A stretch of 64,000 nt of DNA from Burkholderiales bacterium (GTDB lineage: Bacteria > Pseudomonadota > Gammaproteobacteria > Burkholderiales > SG8-39), in NCBI GenBank assembly GCA_014860445.1, contig JACZJT010000012.1, forward strand, positions 106,662 through 170,661, given 5' to 3'. Position 1 is the first letter of the stretch. The number at the start of each line of letters is the position of its first letter. The notes below the pieces were generated by a model, which was given only the letters and a program-made list of their open reading frames with translations, made no database searches and had not been told where the DNA came from. A program made the position numbers and the translations under genes. Below are positions 31,781 through 41,699 of this stretch, piece after piece.

Positions 31781-32931
31781 CTGAGTTTCAATGTCGACAG
31801 ACCGAACAGCACCAGCATCATGGTGATGATCCAGAAGCGCACGACTACTTGCGATTCTTTCCAGCCCGACAGCTCGTAGTGGTGATGCAGGGGTGCCATG
31901 CGGAAAATGCGCTTGCCGCCGCTCCACTTGAAGTACAGCACCTGCAGCATCACCGAGAGCGTCTCGGCCACGAATACGCCGCCCATGATGAACAGCACGA
32001 CTTCCTGGCGCACGATGACGGCGACCGTGCCGAGTGCTGCGCCGATTGCGAGCGCGCCCACGTCACCCATGAACACCTCGGCCGGATAGGCGTTGAACCA
32101 GAGAAAGCCCAGACCCGCGCCGGCCAGTGCACCACAAAAAACCGTGAGCTCACCCGCGCCCGGGATATACGGCAGGAGCAGGTATTTCGAGTACACGGTG
32201 TTGCCGGCGACGTAGGCAAAAATGCCCAGTGCGCCAGCGATCATCACCGCCGGCATGATCGCGAGGCCGTCCAGACCGTCGGTGAGATTGACCGCGTTGC
32301 TGGTGCCGACGATGACGAAGTAGGTGAGCACGATGAACCCCCACACGCCCAGCGGATACGCGATGTTCTTGAAGAATGGCAGGATCAGGTCGGCCTTGGG
32401 CGGCAGGCTCATGGACAGGCCGCTGTTCACCCATGCGGAGAACAGCTCGAAAATTTTTGCACTGCTGGGCGAGGACACCGCGAACGCCAGATACACCGCC
32501 GTGATCAGCGCGATCAGCGACTGCCAGAAAAGCTTGGTCCGCGCCGACAATCCTTTGGGATTGCGCTCCACCACCTTGCGGTAGTCGTCGACCCAGCCGA
32601 TGGCACCGAAGCCGAGCGTCACGACGAGCACGGCCCAGAGAAAACGGTTGGAAAGATCGCCCCAAAGTAGCGTGGTGATGCCGATGGAAACCAGGATCAG
32701 CGCGCCACCCATCGTGGGCGTGCCGGCTTTGGTCAGATGCGACTTCGGGCCGTCGTCGCGCACCGATTGACCGATCTTGTAGGCAGTCAGTTTGCGTATC
32801 ACCAGCGGTCCGGTGATGAAAGATATCGCCAGCGCGGTGAGACAGGCCAGCACCGCCCGCAAGGTAATGTAGTTGAGCACGTTGAAGGCGCGGATGTCCT
32901 TGGCCAAGTACTGAGCAAGTTCGAGCAGCAT
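31777..32931 (-). CDS. mraY: Phospho-N-acetylmuramoyl-pentapeptide transferase
   Basis: 384 residues starting [21 protein letters not shown], with about ten transmembrane segments. Motifs: [37 protein letters not shown] (in parts), [33 protein letters not shown] and [13 protein letters not shown]. It transfers phospho-MurNAc-pentapeptide to undecaprenyl phosphate. ATG 32931 has a GGGAG six bases upstream and overlaps the stop of a 33-codon micro-ORF (TGATG). Confidence 0.97.
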   Translation of the reverse strand: MLLELAQYLAKDIRAFNVLNYITLRAVLACLTALAISFITGPLVIRKLTAYKIGQSVRDDGPKSHLTKAGTPTMGGALILVSIGITTLLWGDLSNRFLWAVLVVTLGFGAIGWVDDYRKVVERNPKGLSARTKLFWQSLIALITAVYLAFAVSSPSSAKIFELFSAWVNSGLSMSLPPKADLILPFFKNIAYPLGVWGFIVLTYFVIVGTSNAVNLTDGLDGLAIMPAVMIAGALGIFAYVAGNTVYSKYLLLPYIPGAGELTVFCGALAGAGLGFLWFNAYPAEVFMGDVGALAIGAALGTVAVIVRQEVVLFIMGGVFVAETLSVMLQVLYFKWSGGKRIFRMAPLHHHYELSGWKESQVVVRFWIITMMLVLFGLSTLKLR

Positions 32932-33032
32932 CAGCTTCTCCCTGACCCATGCATGCGTGAATCCGCGACGTATCGCATCATTGCCAATGAGACCTTGAGC
33001 GAGCGTTTCCTGCGGTCGAGCTCGAGCAGCAT
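32931..33032 (-). CDS. 33-codon micro-ORF between murF and mraY beginning like mraY
   Basis: Begins MLLEL like mraY; 13 of the first 14 nt match the mraY start. It continues with 28 basic residues of no recognised family ([16 protein letters not shown]...). The ATG directly follows the murF TAG and has GGAGG eight bases before it. Its TGA overlaps the mraY ATG (TGATG). The architecture matches the murG/murC micro-ORF: a duplicated start of the downstream gene, coupled at both ends. The sequence match is short, so the duplication reading is less certain. Confidence 0.45.
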   Translation of the reverse strand: MLLELDRRKRSLKVSLAMMRYVADSRMHGSGRS

Positions 33033-34406
33033 CTAATGCACCTCCGCCTGCGTGCCGGTGAGCGCCTGCACCACGCGCTCCATGCGCATGAAGCGCGAGC
33101 CCTTGACGAGCACGGTCGCTCCGCCCCCAAGTTCGGCTTGCAGCCCGGTCAACAGCGCCTCGATGTCCTCGTAATGTCGCGCGCCCTCGCCGAACGCAGC
33201 CGCCGCATGCGCGCAAGACTTGCCGAGCAGGTGCAGACGATCGACGCCCAGAGCGCGTGCATGGCTGCCGATTTCCGCATGGAACGCCGCGCCGTTCGCG
33301 CCGACTTCACCCATGTCGCCGAGCACCAGAAACTTGCTGCCGGCCGCGCGCGCGAGCACCTCGATCGCGGCGATGACCGAATCGGGATTCGCATTGTAGG
33401 TATCGTCGAGAACGATCACCCCGCCCCTGCCCGATTTGATCTGAAGCCTTCCCTGCACAGGACGGAATTCCGCCAGCCCCCGCGCAATCTCGCTCAGTCC
33501 GACGCCGGCGGCCGTCGCCGCCGCTGCCGCGGCAAGGGCGTTACGCACGTTGTGCACCCCGGCCGCCTGCAGGCAGACCGGCACCTCCCCTTGGGCGGTG
33601 CGCAATACGATTTCGCTGCCGAAATCGCGCAATGCATAGCGGCCGCCCACTGCGGCGGGCCGGTCGATGCCGAAGTCCAGAACGCGCCGCGGACCACAGA
33701 CGCCACGCCAGTAATCGGCGTAGCTGTCGTCGGCGTTGACCACCGCCACGCCGTCCGCCGGCAGGGCGGAAAACACCGCGGCGTGCTCATGCGCCACATC
33801 CTCGACGCTGCGCATGAACTCCTGGTGCTCGCGCTGCGCATTATTCACCAGCGCAATGGTCGGACGCACGATGCCTGCGAGGTAGGCCGTTTCCCCCGCA
33901 TGGTTCATTCCCATTTCCACCACGGCGCAGGTATGCTGCGCGCGCAGACCCAGCAGGGTCATCGGTACGCCGATGTCATTGTTGAGGTTTCCCGGGGTTG
34001 CGTAGGCGCGCCCGGCCCCCGCGTGTACACCCAGGATCGCGGCGATCATTTCCTTGACCGTGGTTTTGCCGTTCGAGCCGGTCACCGCAATCAGCGGCAG
34101 GGTGAACCTGCTGCGCCAGTAGGCGGCAAGTCTTCCCAGGCCCAGACGCGTATCGTCGACGACCAGCAGCGGCAGCGGCGCATCCGCGCCGGCCTGCTGG
34201 TCGACCATGGCCGCCACCGCGCCGCGCGCGCGCGCCGCCTCGAGATACTGGTGACCGTCAAAGCGCTCGCCGCGCAGTGCCACGAACAGCGCGCCCGCGC
34301 CGATCGTGCGCGTGTCGCTCGATACTGCGGAAAAGCGCGCGTTGGCTCCGCGCTGTTCGCCGCCGGCGCCTTGGGCCGCTTCGCGCATGTCCATCATGGT
34401 TTCCAT
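33033..34406 (-). CDS. murF: UDP-N-acetylmuramoyl-tripeptide--D-alanyl-D-alanine ligase
   Basis: 457 residues. Motifs: [25 protein letters not shown] site [20 protein letters not shown], the conserved Glu in [40 protein letters not shown] and [15 protein letters not shown]. It adds D-Ala-D-Ala to the tripeptide. Two starts are possible: ATG 34406 with GGAGG upstream, chosen here, and ATG 34397, which overlaps the murE stop as ATGA. The large open frame upstream is murE shadow. Confidence 0.97.
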   Translation of the reverse strand: METMMDMREAAQGAGGEQRGANARFSAVSSDTRTIGAGALFVALRGERFDGHQYLEAARARGAVAAMVDQQAGADAPLPLLVVDDTRLGLGRLAAYWRSRFTLPLIAVTGSNGKTTVKEMIAAILGVHAGAGRAYATPGNLNNDIGVPMTLLGLRAQHTCAVVEMGMNHAGETAYLAGIVRPTIALVNNAQREHQEFMRSVEDVAHEHAAVFSALPADGVAVVNADDSYADYWRGVCGPRRVLDFGIDRPAAVGGRYALRDFGSEIVLRTAQGEVPVCLQAAGVHNVRNALAAAAAATAAGVGLSEIARGLAEFRPVQGRLQIKSGRGGVIVLDDTYNANPDSVIAAIEVLARAAGSKFLVLGDMGEVGANGAAFHAEIGSHARALGVDRLHLLGKSCAHAAAAFGEGARHYEDIEALLTGLQAELGGGATVLVKGSRFMRMERVVQALTGTQAEVH

Positions 34407-35935
34407 GCGGCAAGCGCCTCCGCCGCAACTGCCACATCTGAAAAAGGAATCCGCCGTCCTTCGAGTTCCTGGTAATCCTCGTGACCTTTGCCGGCGATCA
34501 GCACCACGTCCCCTGCGGCGGCGGCGGCGATCGCCGCGGCGATGGCTTCGCGACGGTCGGCGATGACCAGAGGCGCCTGCCCGGTATCCGCTTCGGCCAG
34601 CACGCCCTCCAGAATGTCGGTAATGATTCCGATCGGGTCTTCGCCACGCGGATTGTCGCTGGTAAGCAACACCCGGTCGGCGCCGCGCGCTGCGATCGAA
34701 CCCATCAGCGCGCGCTTGCCGCGATCGCGGTCGCCACCGCAACCGAAGACGCAGATGAGCCTGCCCGAGGCGGCGAGCGGCCGCAGACCCGATAGCGCCA
34801 CTTCCAGCGCGTCCGGGCTGTGGGCATAGTCGATTACGGCGAACGGCTTGCCCGCACCACCCAGGCGCTGCATGCGTCCGGGCGGCTGACTGAGTCCCGC
34901 AATTGCCCCCACGGCCGTTTCGAGCGCGACCCCGGCCCCGAGCAGCACACCAAGCACGCCGAGCAGATTGGAAACGTTGAATCGGCCGAACAATCCGCTT
35001 CTCACTTCCGCCCGGCCCCAGGTGCTGAGCAATCCAAATGCGAGGCCTTCCTCGGTCAAACGGATGTTCTCTGCCTCGAGAAAATACTTGAGCCCGGCTG
35101 CGCTGGCGGCGCCCGCGTGAATGCTGTAGCCGGCGCATGCCAGGTTACCCCCGGCAAGCTTTTGCGCAATGCGCACGCCGAGCACATCGTCCATGTTGAG
35201 CACCGCGCCGGAGAGTCCCGGCACATCGAACAATTGGGTCTTTGCCGCGGCGTAGCGCTCCATGTCGCCGTGATAGTCCAGGTGGTCGCGCGACAGATTC
35301 GTAAACAGCGCCACGTCGAACTGCGCGCCATTGACCCGCCCCTGGTCCAGGCCGATGGAGGAAACTTCCATCGCCACACCCTGCGCCCCCTCCTCGAGCA
35401 ACTCGGCCAGGCGTCGGTGCAGCTGAATCGCGTCGGGCGTGGTATTGCGCGCGGGCACGAGTCCGGTGGCCGACTCGCGCTCTGTGGCCGTAAAACCGCT
35501 GCCTAGGGTTCCGATTACCGCGGTCTTGCGTCCCAGCGCGCTGAACGCCTGCGCGATCCATTGCACGCAGGAGGTCTTGCCGTTGGTACCCGTCACCCCT
35601 GCCAGCCAAAGTTTCTCCGAAGGATGGCCGTAGATCTCGCTCGCAACATACCCGCTCAGCGCACGCAAGCCGTCGACCGCGATATTGGGCACACGCCATT
35701 CAGGGTTCCAGGTAAATCCGTCGCGCTCCCACAGCACCGCACCCGCGCCGCGTGCGAGCGCATCGGCGATGTAGTTCCTGCCGTCGGTGCGCACACCCGG
35801 ATAGGCGGCAAAAACTTCCCCGCTGCGCAGTTCGCGGCTGTCCGCGCTGATGCCGTCCGTGCGCGCGCCTTGTTGCCGCAGCTGGCCGAGCATGTCAATG
35901 GCCGTCTTGTTCACGGCCTTGCTCGCGAAGAACAT
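34394..35935 (-). CDS. murE: UDP-N-acetylmuramoyl-L-alanyl-D-glutamate--2,6-diaminopimelate ligase
   Basis: 513 residues. ATP site [17 protein letters not shown], carbamoylated Lys region (YAAAKTQLF), DYAHSPDALEVAL, FGCGGDRDRGKRALMG and the DNPRGEDP motif that marks meso-diaminopimelate, not lysine, as substrate. Start at 35935, 24 bp after ftsI. The N-terminus (MFFASKAVNKTAIDMLGQL) is slightly long for the family. Confidence 0.97.
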   Translation of the reverse strand: MFFASKAVNKTAIDMLGQLRQQGARTDGISADSRELRSGEVFAAYPGVRTDGRNYIADALARGAGAVLWERDGFTWNPEWRVPNIAVDGLRALSGYVASEIYGHPSEKLWLAGVTGTNGKTSCVQWIAQAFSALGRKTAVIGTLGSGFTATERESATGLVPARNTTPDAIQLHRRLAELLEEGAQGVAMEVSSIGLDQGRVNGAQFDVALFTNLSRDHLDYHGDMERYAAAKTQLFDVPGLSGAVLNMDDVLGVRIAQKLAGGNLACAGYSIHAGAASAAGLKYFLEAENIRLTEEGLAFGLLSTWGRAEVRSGLFGRFNVSNLLGVLGVLLGAGVALETAVGAIAGLSQPPGRMQRLGGAGKPFAVIDYAHSPDALEVALSGLRPLAASGRLICVFGCGGDRDRGKRALMGSIAARGADRVLLTSDNPRGEDPIGIITDILEGVLAEADTGQAPLVIADRREAIAAAIAAAAAGDVVLIAGKGHEDYQELEGRRIPFSDVAVAAEALAAWKP

Positions 35936-35959
35936 GCGATAGGCGCCGCCCGGTCCATT

Positions 35960-37693
35960 TCAAACACTCTCCTTGATCTCGGAACCCTCGGGCGGCAGTT
36001 CCAGCGGTTTGAGCGGGGTGTCCGGGGGCACGCCCAGCATGCGCAGCGCGCCGCCCATCACTGCGGAAAACACCGGCGCTGCGACGACTCCACCGTAGTA
36101 CTGGCCCTGGCCCGCGGAAGGTTCATCGAGCATTACCGCGATCACCAGCCTCGGATCGGAAGCCGGCGCAAGGCCGACAAACGAGGAGACGTACTTGTGC
36201 TGGGCGTAGGTTCCGTTTTCTTCCTTGTGCGCGGTGCCGGTCTTGCCCGCCACGCGATAGCCCATCACGCGCGCCCTGGGCGCGGTGCCATCGGGCTGAA
36301 CGGCCATTTCCAGCATGTCGCGCAGCTTGCGTGCCGTAGCGACCGAGATGACCCGTTTTCCCGCGGGCGGCGCATCGACCCGCAGCAGCGACAAGGGCAT
36401 CAGCTCTCCGTCGTGGGCAAAAATGGTATAGGCGCGCGCCAGTTGCAGCAGGGAAACGGAGATGCCGTGGCCGTAGGCCATGGTGGCCTGTTCGATCGGT
36501 CGCCAGCGCTCGTACGCGCGCAGCCTGCCGCCGGCCTCACCCGGAAAGCCCAGGCGCGGTGCGCTGCCGAAGCCGACCTGGTCAAACATGTTCCACATCG
36601 CCTCGGCCGGCAGGCCGAGTGCAATTTTCGCCGCGCCGACGTTGCTCGAGCGCTGAATCACCTGGGCCACGGTCATGTTGCCGAAGTGGTGCGCGTCATG
36701 AATGGTCGCCCTGCCGATGGAGAAACTGCCGCTCGCGGTGCCAATGACGGAACCCGGCGTGACTTTCCCCTGCTCGATGGCCACGGCCACGGTGAAGGGC
36801 TTGAGGGTGGAGCCCGGTTCGAAGGTATCGGTGATGGCCCGGTTGCGCAGTTGTGCGCCCGACAGACGGCTGCGGTTGTTGGGGTTGTAAGTCGGCAGGT
36901 TGGCAAGCGCCAGCACCTCGCCGGTCTTGGCGTCCAGCACCACGATCGCCCCTGCCTTGGCCTTGGCTTTGTCCACTGCGAGTTTTAACTGCGAAAACGC
37001 GAGATTCTGCACTCTGGAATCCAGAGCCAGCGCCAGGTCCTGGCCGTTTTGTGCCTCGCGGATCGACTCCGTGTCCTCGACAATCTGTCCCAGGCGGTCC
37101 TTGATGACGCGACGGCTGCCGGATTTCCCCGCAAGCGTGGACTGATAGGCGAGTTCGATGCCTTCCTGCCCTGCATCGTCGGCGCCGGTAAAGCCCAGCA
37201 CCTGCGCCATCACCTCGCCGCCGGGGTAATAGCGGCGGTATTCGCGATTCTGGAAAAGTCCCGATATGCGCAGTTCGCTCACGCGCTGCGCGACCTCGGG
37301 CGGAATCTGGCGCTTGAGATAGACGAACCCCGACGCATCGTTGAGGCGCTTGTCGAGTTCGCGCGGGGGAATCTCGAGCAGCGCGGCAAGGTTGGTGCGC
37401 TGCTGCGTGGAATATTGCAGTTCTTCCGGGATCGCCCATACGGACTTGACCGGCGTGCTGATCGCGAGCGCCTCGCCGTGGCGGTCGGTTATCTTGCCGC
37501 GATTGGCGCTGATATCCAGCACACGGCTGTAGCGCGACTGGCCCTTTTGCTGCAGGAAATCGTTGTTCAGTCCCTGCAGGTAGACGGCCCGGCCGGCGAG
37601 CACGAGGAAGCCGCTCGCAATCAGCACCAGCAGCATGCGCGAGCGCCACAGCGGCAAATGCAGTGCCAGCACCGGACTGGCGGCGTAGTTCAT
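35960..37693 (-). CDS. ftsI: Septal peptidoglycan transpeptidase FtsI (PBP3)
   Basis: A 577-residue class B penicillin-binding protein. One N-terminal membrane segment (about 20-38), pedestal region, and a transpeptidase domain with SxxK (GSTLKPF), SxN (RSSNVGAAK) and KTGT (VAGKTGTAHKEENG). It cross-links septal peptidoglycan with FtsW. The start overlaps the ftsL stop (ATGA). Confidence 0.98.
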   Translation of the reverse strand: MNYAASPVLALHLPLWRSRMLLVLIASGFLVLAGRAVYLQGLNNDFLQQKGQSRYSRVLDISANRGKITDRHGEALAISTPVKSVWAIPEELQYSTQQRTNLAALLEIPPRELDKRLNDASGFVYLKRQIPPEVAQRVSELRISGLFQNREYRRYYPGGEVMAQVLGFTGADDAGQEGIELAYQSTLAGKSGSRRVIKDRLGQIVEDTESIREAQNGQDLALALDSRVQNLAFSQLKLAVDKAKAKAGAIVVLDAKTGEVLALANLPTYNPNNRSRLSGAQLRNRAITDTFEPGSTLKPFTVAVAIEQGKVTPGSVIGTASGSFSIGRATIHDAHHFGNMTVAQVIQRSSNVGAAKIALGLPAEAMWNMFDQVGFGSAPRLGFPGEAGGRLRAYERWRPIEQATMAYGHGISVSLLQLARAYTIFAHDGELMPLSLLRVDAPPAGKRVISVATARKLRDMLEMAVQPDGTAPRARVMGYRVAGKTGTAHKEENGTYAQHKYVSSFVGLAPASDPRLVIAVMLDEPSAGQGQYYGGVVAAPVFSAVMGGALRMLGVPPDTPLKPLELPPEGSEIKESV

Positions 37694-37971
37694 CGTGCCG
37701 CCTCCGCCGCCGCGCGCACCACCACCTGGGTGTGCTGCGCATCCGGCACACGCATATGCAGGCGGCTACGCGCGATCTTCTCCACCCGCGCATGCATCGC
37801 CCAGGTGCTTTGTTCGAGCTGCAGCTGCCCCCACTCGACATCGAGTTGCTTGGCGTGTTCCTGCTCGCGCTCGAGAGCGGAAAACAACTTTCTCGCCTTG
37901 TGCTGCGAGGTCACCAGGCCGAGCGCGCAAGCGGTGAGCAGCACGAGTAGAACAAGATTGATCCGAGCCAA
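37690..37971 (-). CDS. ftsL: Cell division protein FtsL
   Basis: 93 residues: an N-terminal membrane segment (INLVLLVLLTACALGLV) followed by a heptad-like coiled coil (HKARKLFSALEREQEHAKQL) and the conserved HARVEKIARSRLHMRVP end. It forms the FtsQLB complex. Located between rsmH (1-bp gap) and ftsI (ATGA overlap), its standard place. Confidence 0.95.
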   Translation of the reverse strand: MARINLVLLVLLTACALGLVTSQHKARKLFSALEREQEHAKQLDVEWGQLQLEQSTWAMHARVEKIARSRLHMRVPDAQHTQVVVRAAAEAAR

Positions 37972-37972
37972 T

Positions 37973-38950
37973 TCAAACCCCGGTGCGCTCGGCCACGCGC
38001 AGGGTCGCGCTGCGCGCGCGCGGGTTGGATGCGATCTCCTGCGCTGAAGCCCGCACTGGCTTGCCGATCAGGCGCAGCTTGGATTGCGGCAGTTCGCGCT
38101 CGCGCAGGGGCAGGCGCACGGGCACATCGGCGCGCGCGGCATTGCGCATGAAAATCTTGACGATACGGTCTTCGAGCGAGTGGAAGCTGATCACCGCGAG
38201 GCGCGCGCCCGGTCTCAGCAGATCGAGTATTTGCGGCAGGGCTAACGACAAGTGCGCAAGCTCCTGATTGAGGTAAATCCGTATAGCCTGGAAGGTGCGC
38301 GTCGCCGGGTCCTTGTTTTTTTCCCGCGTGCGGACGGCCGCACCCACGATAGCGGCAAGTTGCCCTGTGCTGACAACTGGCCCTCGCTGCCTAGCAGCAA
38401 CAATCGCCTTTGCAATCTGTTTAGCAAACCGTTCTTCACCATAATCGCGGATTACCTCCCTGATCTCGGCTTCACTGGCCGTTTCCATCCACTGTGCAGC
38501 GGTTTGCCCCCGGCTCGTGTCCATGCGCATATCGAGCGGGCCGTCGCGGCGAAAGCTGAAGCCGCGCGCGGCGTCGTCGAGCTGCGGCGAAGACACGCCC
38601 AGATCGAGCAGCACCCCATCCACACCCTCTTGGCCGGCGCGCTCGAGCACGCTGGCCAGTTCCACGAAGCTCGCGTGCACTACGCTGAAGCGAGCATCGC
38701 TTATTCCTTTTGCAGCCTCGACCGCCTGCGGATCCTTGTCGAGCGCTATCAGCCGCCCGCTCGGGCCCAGCCGTTCGAGGATGAGACGGCTGTGTCCGCC
38801 GCGGCCAAAGGTCGCATCGACATAGGCACCCTCCGCACGCCCTGAATCCGCATGTATCGCCAGCGCATCGACCGCCTCCTGCAGCAACACCGTCGTGTGC
38901 GCGTCGCGCCCGGCAGTCGCGAAAGCTTCCTCATCGGCTATAGCGGTCAC
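37973..38950 (-). CDS. rsmH: 16S rRNA (cytosine1402-N4)-methyltransferase
   Basis: 325 residues. Motifs: [65 protein letters not shown] (in parts), DMRMD and [15 protein letters not shown]. The GTG start at 38950 overlaps the mraZ stop as GTGA; the longer frame to 39262 is mraZ shadow. It methylates C1402 in the ribosomal P site. Confidence 0.97.
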   Translation of the reverse strand: MTAIADEEAFATAGRDAHTTVLLQEAVDALAIHADSGRAEGAYVDATFGRGGHSRLILERLGPSGRLIALDKDPQAVEAAKGISDARFSVVHASFVELASVLERAGQEGVDGVLLDLGVSSPQLDDAARGFSFRRDGPLDMRMDTSRGQTAAQWMETASEAEIREVIRDYGEERFAKQIAKAIVAARQRGPVVSTGQLAAIVGAAVRTREKNKDPATRTFQAIRIYLNQELAHLSLALPQILDLLRPGARLAVISFHSLEDRIVKIFMRNAARADVPVRLPLRERELPQSKLRLIGKPVRASAQEIASNPRARSATLRVAERTGV

Positions 38951-39390
38951 AGAGCAAAATCTTCCATCCCCGGCGGCAGCTCGGTTTGCGCCGTCAGCTG
39001 CTGCAATTGCTTTTCCCAGGTGTCCTTGCTCCAGATCTCGAAATGGCTGCCCTGCCCGACCAGCATCACCGGCTTGTCCAGCTTGGCGAAGTTGCGCAAC
39101 TCCGGAGAAATCAAGACGCGCCAGGCGGCGTCGATTTCGACTTCCTCGGCGAAGCCCACGAGCAGCCGCTTCCAGACGGAGAAGCGGGAATCGAGCGCCG
39201 GAAAACCCATGACGCGCGCGCGTATCGGCGCCCATGCCTTTGCGGGGTAGAGCAGCAGGCAACCGTCGGGGTGGGCGGTGACGACGAGATTTGGAGGGGA
39301 GTCGTTTTCGAGCAGGGCGTCGCGATGGCGCGACGGAACGGTAAGGCGTCCTTTGGCGTCCAAGCTTAAGGCTGCCGCACCCTGAAACAT
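38947..39390 (-). CDS. mraZ: Transcriptional regulator MraZ
   Basis: 147 residues with two SpoVT/AbrB-like halves ([48 protein letters not shown], given in parts). It represses its own dcw promoter by binding direct TGGGN repeats. ATG 39390 was chosen over 39435 because it gives the standard MFQG opening and follows an AGGGGAGAG ribosome binding site. First gene of the operon. Confidence 0.97.
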   Translation of the reverse strand: MFQGAAALSLDAKGRLTVPSRHRDALLENDSPPNLVVTAHPDGCLLLYPAKAWAPIRARVMGFPALDSRFSVWKRLLVGFAEEVEIDAAWRVLISPELRNFAKLDKPVMLVGQGSHFEIWSKDTWEKQLQQLTAQTELPPGMEDFAL

Positions 39391-39429
39391 TCTCTCCCCT
39401 TTTCTTGTGTGAGCGACTTCAGCAGGAAA

Positions 39430-39464
39430 TCCCATAATTTCCCACTAAAAGCTACTATTTCCCA
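39430..39464 (-). promoter_or_regulatory. MraZ operator: three TGGGA boxes, one position of the array degenerate
   Basis: On the minus strand TGGGA occurs at 39464-39460, 39444-39440 and 39434-39430. The spacing is 20 and 10 bp, so the array keeps the 10-bp MraZ period but lacks a recognisable box at the second position. The first box touches the -10 hexamer and the others run into the leader, fitting autorepression. Confidence 0.8.
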
Positions 39465-39492
39465 CTTTAGAGAGGTTAATCGCTCAAGTCAA
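39464..39492 (-). promoter_or_regulatory. Sigma-70 promoter of the dcw operon (Pmra)
   Basis: TTGACT (39487-39492) and TAAAGT (39464-39469) on the minus strand, spacer exactly 17 nt. It sits about 75 bp before mraZ and overlaps the first MraZ box. Confidence 0.8.
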
Positions 39493-39619
39493 GGGCTATA
39501 TTTAAGATTTCTCCAATTGAGACAAAGGCTTAAAAGCGTTTCTGCTGGCAATTTATAAATTTATAAGTTGTTATAAAACAGATAGATATATTATATACCG
39601 AAAGTGAATTATTAATATC
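39493..39619. other. AT-rich spacer upstream of the dcw promoter
   Basis: Strikingly AT-rich against the GC-rich window. It includes the 14-bp palindrome TTATAAATTTATAA (39553-39566) and runs such as ATATATTATATA. No gene is seen. It could act as an UP element or nucleoid-protein site for the dcw promoter, or be acquired DNA together with the neighbouring reductase relic. Confidence 0.6.
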
Positions 39620-39773
39620 GTGGCCATCTGCATGGACGGCAGGCCGATGTCCGGATTCAACAAGGCCAAGGTGGACGCCGAGTTCTTCGCCGGAACCGGC
39701 ATCAAGTCGAACTTCCTGTGCAACCGCGGCTACGGCGACACGTTCAAAATCATGCCGCGCAGCCCGCGCCCGG
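39620..39773 (+). pseudogene. C-terminal fragment of a RutE/HadB-like malonic semialdehyde reductase (nitroreductase family)
   Basis: The frame reads [19 protein letters not shown], then [17 protein letters not shown] and PRSPR. This matches the C-terminus of RutE-type proteins as I remember them (GPMSGF..., FFAG...KSN, INIGYGD, PRLPR). About 50 residues remain of an expected roughly 195. The upstream part is replaced by AT-rich DNA. Downstream the frame loses similarity and runs antisense into glgC, whose stop is at 39774. It is a truncated relic, probably cut at the glgC side as well. Confidence 0.75.
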
Positions 39774-41123
39774 CTAACGCAGGTGATGCACGCGCTGACC
39801 CAGGCTTTCGGGAACGATCACCGTCACGCCGCGCTCGGTGACGTGAAAGCGCTTGCGATCCTCTTCTGGATCGACACCCGCGGTCAAGCCGTCGGGCAGC
39901 CGGCAATACTTGTCCACGACCGCACGCCGCAGAGTCACATGCCTGCCTATTTCGACGTTCGGCAGGATCACGCTATCCTCGATATCGCAGTAGTCCTGCA
40001 CGTGCACATTGGAAAACAAAACCGAACGGCGCAGCCGCGATCCGCTGACGATACAGCCGCCCGATACCAGTGAATCGACCGCCATGCCGCGGCGTTCGTC
40101 GTCGTCGAACACGAATTTGGCCGGCGGCAGCTGCTCCTGATAGCTCCAGATCGGCCAGTTGACATCGTAGAGATTGAGATCCGGCACCACGCGCGTCAGT
40201 TCAATGTTCGCTTCCCAGTACGCGTCGAGCGTCCCGGCGTCGCGCCAGTACGGCCTGCCCTTGCTCATGTTGACGCAGCTGTCGCGAAAACTGTGCGCGT
40301 TTACGTGCAGAGATGTACGGATCATCCACGGAATGAGGTCCTTGCCGAAATCGTGGCTGGATTCGCCGTCTTCGGCGTCGCGAATCAGCTGGTCATACAG
40401 GAATGTCTCGTCGAAAACGTAGATGCCCATGCTCGCGAGCACTTTGTCCGGATGACCCGGCATCGGCGCCGGATGCGCCGGTTTTTCGTCGAAGGCGCTG
40501 ACGCGCCGGTCTGCGTCCACCGTCATCACGCCGAACTGGCTCGCTTCGGCGCGCGGCACTTCGATGCAGGCGACCGTCATGACCGCACCGCTCGCCGCGT
40601 GATCGGCAAGCATGCGCGTGTAATCCATTTTATAGACATGATCGCCGGCGAGGACGAGAACGTATTTCCTGCGGTGCCGGCGCAGAATATCAATGTTCTG
40701 GTATACCGCGTCGGCGGTGCCGCGGTACCAGTCGGCGGTGACGCGCTGCTGCGCCGGCAGCAGTTCGACGAACTCGTCGAAACGGCCGTCCAGAAAACTC
40801 CAGCCGCGCTGCAGGTGCCGGATCAGGCTCTGCGCCTTGTATTGCGTGCATACGCCGATGCGGCGAATGCCGGAGTTGACGCAATTCGAAAGCGCGAAGT
40901 CGATAATGCGGAATTTTCCGCCGAACGGGACCGCCGGCTTTGCGCGCCAATCCGTGAGTTCGACCAGGCGGGAGCCGCGACCGCCCGCCAACACGATGGC
41001 CAGCGTGTCATTGGCAAGGTTTCTGAATTCGACCGGCTGTGGCCGCTCGCGCTCGCCGACCGGCGGGCCTTCCTGATCGAAGCCGCTCATATGCCCCCTG
41101 ACACCCTGCTCGGCTGCACCCAT
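39774..41123 (-). CDS. glgC: Glucose-1-phosphate adenylyltransferase
   Basis: 449 residues. Motifs: [35 protein letters not shown] (in parts), the regulatory/substrate region [24 protein letters not shown], the glucose-phosphate site FGKDLIPWM and a left-handed beta-helix C-terminus ([22 protein letters not shown]). It makes ADP-glucose for GlgA. ATG 41123 is used; ATG 41090 (MSGFDQEG) is an alternative. Confidence 0.97.
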   Translation of the reverse strand: MGAAEQGVRGHMSGFDQEGPPVGERERPQPVEFRNLANDTLAIVLAGGRGSRLVELTDWRAKPAVPFGGKFRIIDFALSNCVNSGIRRIGVCTQYKAQSLIRHLQRGWSFLDGRFDEFVELLPAQQRVTADWYRGTADAVYQNIDILRRHRRKYVLVLAGDHVYKMDYTRMLADHAASGAVMTVACIEVPRAEASQFGVMTVDADRRVSAFDEKPAHPAPMPGHPDKVLASMGIYVFDETFLYDQLIRDAEDGESSHDFGKDLIPWMIRTSLHVNAHSFRDSCVNMSKGRPYWRDAGTLDAYWEANIELTRVVPDLNLYDVNWPIWSYQEQLPPAKFVFDDDERRGMAVDSLVSGGCIVSGSRLRRSVLFSNVHVQDYCDIEDSVILPNVEIGRHVTLRRAVVDKYCRLPDGLTAGVDPEEDRKRFHVTERGVTVIVPESLGQRVHHLR

Positions 41124-41252
41124 GGTATCCCCCGTACCTGCCGGGCCGGACGGGCCCGGTCAACGCGTCAGGGCGAGCATTCAGACTCGCGCGCCCTCTT
41201 TTATCGGCGATATGTCGAAATTTTGCGGCATCCGGCGCAAGGTTGACGGCCG

Positions 41253-41504
41253 CTACGCTGCAGCGATCAGGCGCACAACCTCCGCTTCAGCCTCGACCCA
41301 ATCCTGCAGCTCGCAGCCCGGCGCGAAACCGCGCTTTTCCGCGCGGAAATAAGCAGCACGGGCAATCAGCGTATCGCGTTCCTCGGCGCTGACGCCGTTA
41401 CCGATGCATATCCCCGGGGCGGGCTTGATCTTGTTCTTCGCGGCGCCGGGAGCCGGCACCGAAGTCGCCTTGCGCTTTTTTGTGCGAATTTGTGTCGTCG
41501 GCAT
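41253..41504 (-). CDS. DUF2934 small protein
   Basis: 83 residues: a basic N-terminus (TKKRKATSVPAPGAAKNKIK) and the DUF2934 motif (RDTLIARAAYFRAEKRGFAPG, then LQDWVEAEAEV). Function unknown. Such genes are often found beside glycogen genes in betaproteobacteria (family knowledge). The start is fixed by a GGAGG six bases before ATG 41504. It lies between glgC and the divergent glgA. Confidence 0.85.
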   Translation of the reverse strand: MPTTQIRTKKRKATSVPAPGAAKNKIKPAPGICIGNGVSAEERDTLIARAAYFRAEKRGFAPGCELQDWVEAEAEVVRLIAAA

Positions 41505-41699
41505 GATCCGCCTCCTATGGCTTGAAACGACATGTTCGAACCCAGCATAGCCGCCGAAAGTGCGCTTGCGTTGACATTTGTCAAACGGCAGCACTACACG
41601 AACGGCAATCCGTGCTGCGACACTTGGGTGAGCAGGCCGCAGCCCTGCTAACATTGGGCGCGTGATCCGTACACTCATGCCGCGCTGCAGCCAGAATTC

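Noticed and set aside
33033..35138. 701-codon frame as a long MurF
   Set aside because: The first 240 codons lie inside murE in another frame and are Arg/Gly-rich noise; MurF similarity starts at the murE stop.
41641..41699. Upstream extension of glgA
   Set aside because: No in-frame start with better signal than GTG 41700; family similarity begins soon after it.
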